Positions 5,986 to 6,450 of a stretch of DNA of 6,450 nt are shown one piece after another (position 1 is the first letter of the stretch; each line of letters starts with the position of its first letter). The stretch spans positions 1 to 6,450 of the forward strand of contig JAHJSX010000072.1 in NCBI GenBank assembly GCA_018830205.1. Direction: 5' to 3'. The notes under the pieces were generated by a model. It searched no databases. It was given only the letters and a program-made list of their open reading frames with translations, and was not told the DNA's origin. Position numbers and translations under genes: made by a program. The DNA is from an archaeon (GTDB lineage: Archaea; Hydrothermarchaeota; Hydrothermarchaeia; Hydrothermarchaeales; Hydrothermarchaeaceae).

Positions 5986-6000
5986 TGGATGGGAAGAGCA

Positions 6001-6450
6001 ATGACTACCACAAAAGAGATGTTTGAAAAAATCTTGAACGACCTAAGGGCAACCGGAGACGTCGAGGCCTCTGCAATTGTTTCAAGAGACGGCCTATTGA
6101 TGGCATCAAACATATCTACAAACGTTCAAGCCGACACCTTTGCAGCTATGGCAGCGATTATGTCAAGTGCAGCAGAAACGGCTATTACTGAACTTGGAAA
6201 AGGGAAGGTAGATAGGGTAATAGCAGAATCAAAAGAGATAAAGATTATTACATCTGGGGCATCAGAGAACGTCCTGCTCGTTCTCATGGCCCAGCCTTCG
6301 GCAGCGCTGGGATTGATTTTAGTGGAGATGGATAAAGCCGTCAAAAAAATTAGCAGGGTAATGTCAGGCGAACCACTTGAAGGCGAATCAGAGGTTCCAA
6401 TCGGGAGTACTATTGACGGCATTAAAAACAGATTAAAAGACTTGGAAGTA
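6001..6450 (+). CDS. Roadblock/LC7 domain protein, 3' end beyond the window
   Basis: The frame stays open for 150 codons to the window end with no stop. Residues about 8-118 show the Roadblock/LC7 pattern. A first helix (FEKILNDLRAT) leads to strands ASAIVSRDGLLMAS, then a long Ala/Met-rich helix (TFAAMAAIMSSAAETAITEL). Strands VDRVIAESKEIKIITSG and NVLLVLMAQPSAALGLILVEM follow, and a final helix DKAVKKISRVM. Roadblock proteins form homodimers and act as GTPase-activating or scaffold partners of small Ras-like GTPases (MglB of Myxococcus is the well-known case); no GTPase gene is visible here. After about residue 121 comes an acidic, flexible-looking linker and the start of another helix (IDGIKNRLKDLE), so the protein is longer than a bare domain. 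The ATG at 6001 has GGGAAG nearby; an in-frame ATG at 5989 would add MGRA and cannot be excluded. It is the third gene of the operon with the small membrane proteins. Confidence 0.88.
   Translation, partial: MTTTKEMFEKILNDLRATGDVEASAIVSRDGLLMASNISTNVQADTFAAMAAIMSSAAETAITELGKGKVDRVIAESKEIKIITSGASENVLLVLMAQPSAALGLILVEMDKAVKKISRVMSGEPLEGESEVPIGSTIDGIKNRLKDLEV

Noticed and set aside
5985..6028. ATG at 5985 overlapping the stop of the second membrane gene as an alternative start of the next gene
   Set aside because: It is out of frame with the Roadblock protein and meets a stop after 13 codons. The in-frame candidates are 5989 and 6001.
5397..6422. Three minus-strand open frames of 91-99 codons under the small-membrane and Roadblock genes
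   Set aside because: They are antisense to genes supported by paralogy and by a known domain, and have no promoter or ribosome-binding site of their own.

Overview
The window looks archaeal. Two start regions carry a perfect TTTAAATA box about 28-38 bp before the start codon. The visible ribosome-binding sites match the archaeal 16S tail (GGAGGTG, GGTGAT). The gene content includes DUF373 and a COG1340-type coiled-coil protein, both essentially archaeal families, and a serine hydroxymethyltransferase with the STHKTFPGPQGG active-site segment I associate with methanogen-type enzymes. Base composition is moderate and coding density is high. A euryarchaeal or related lineage is likely, but I cannot name it more closely. 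I see no transposase, integrase, CRISPR array, tRNA or rRNA, and no gene-free stretch above about 120 bp.

Layout. (1) Positions 1-981, plus strand: the 3' three quarters of an mgtE magnesium channel/transporter gene, cut by the window start and open through base 1. (2) A 30-bp convergent gap with a small perfect hairpin. (3) Positions 2903-1012, minus strand: a two-gene unit, a soluble coiled-coil protein followed by a DUF373 membrane protein, joined by an ATGA overlap and preceded by its own TATA box, which contains the glyA stop codon. (4) Positions 5157-2935, minus strand: a double-length Lrp/AsnC-like regulator followed at once by glyA, which starts at TTG with a good ribosome-binding site. 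(5) A 119-bp divergent intergenic region holding both promoters and a 14-bp near-perfect tandem repeat on the regulator side. (6) Positions 5277-6450, plus strand: two tandem paralogous small membrane proteins of 117 residues each, then a Roadblock/LC7 protein that runs off the window end.

How the genes may work together. The Lrp-like protein with glyA suggests amino-acid-responsive control of serine/glycine and one-carbon metabolism. The regulator's position, divergent from the small-membrane/Roadblock operon, means it could control that operon too. The most unfamiliar part of the window is this operon. The duplicated three-helix membrane proteins are of no family I recognise, and they are transcribed with a Roadblock domain protein, a fold that usually serves as a scaffold or regulator for small GTPases. 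It is the best candidate here for an undescribed membrane-linked signalling module, but its function is inferred from gene order only.
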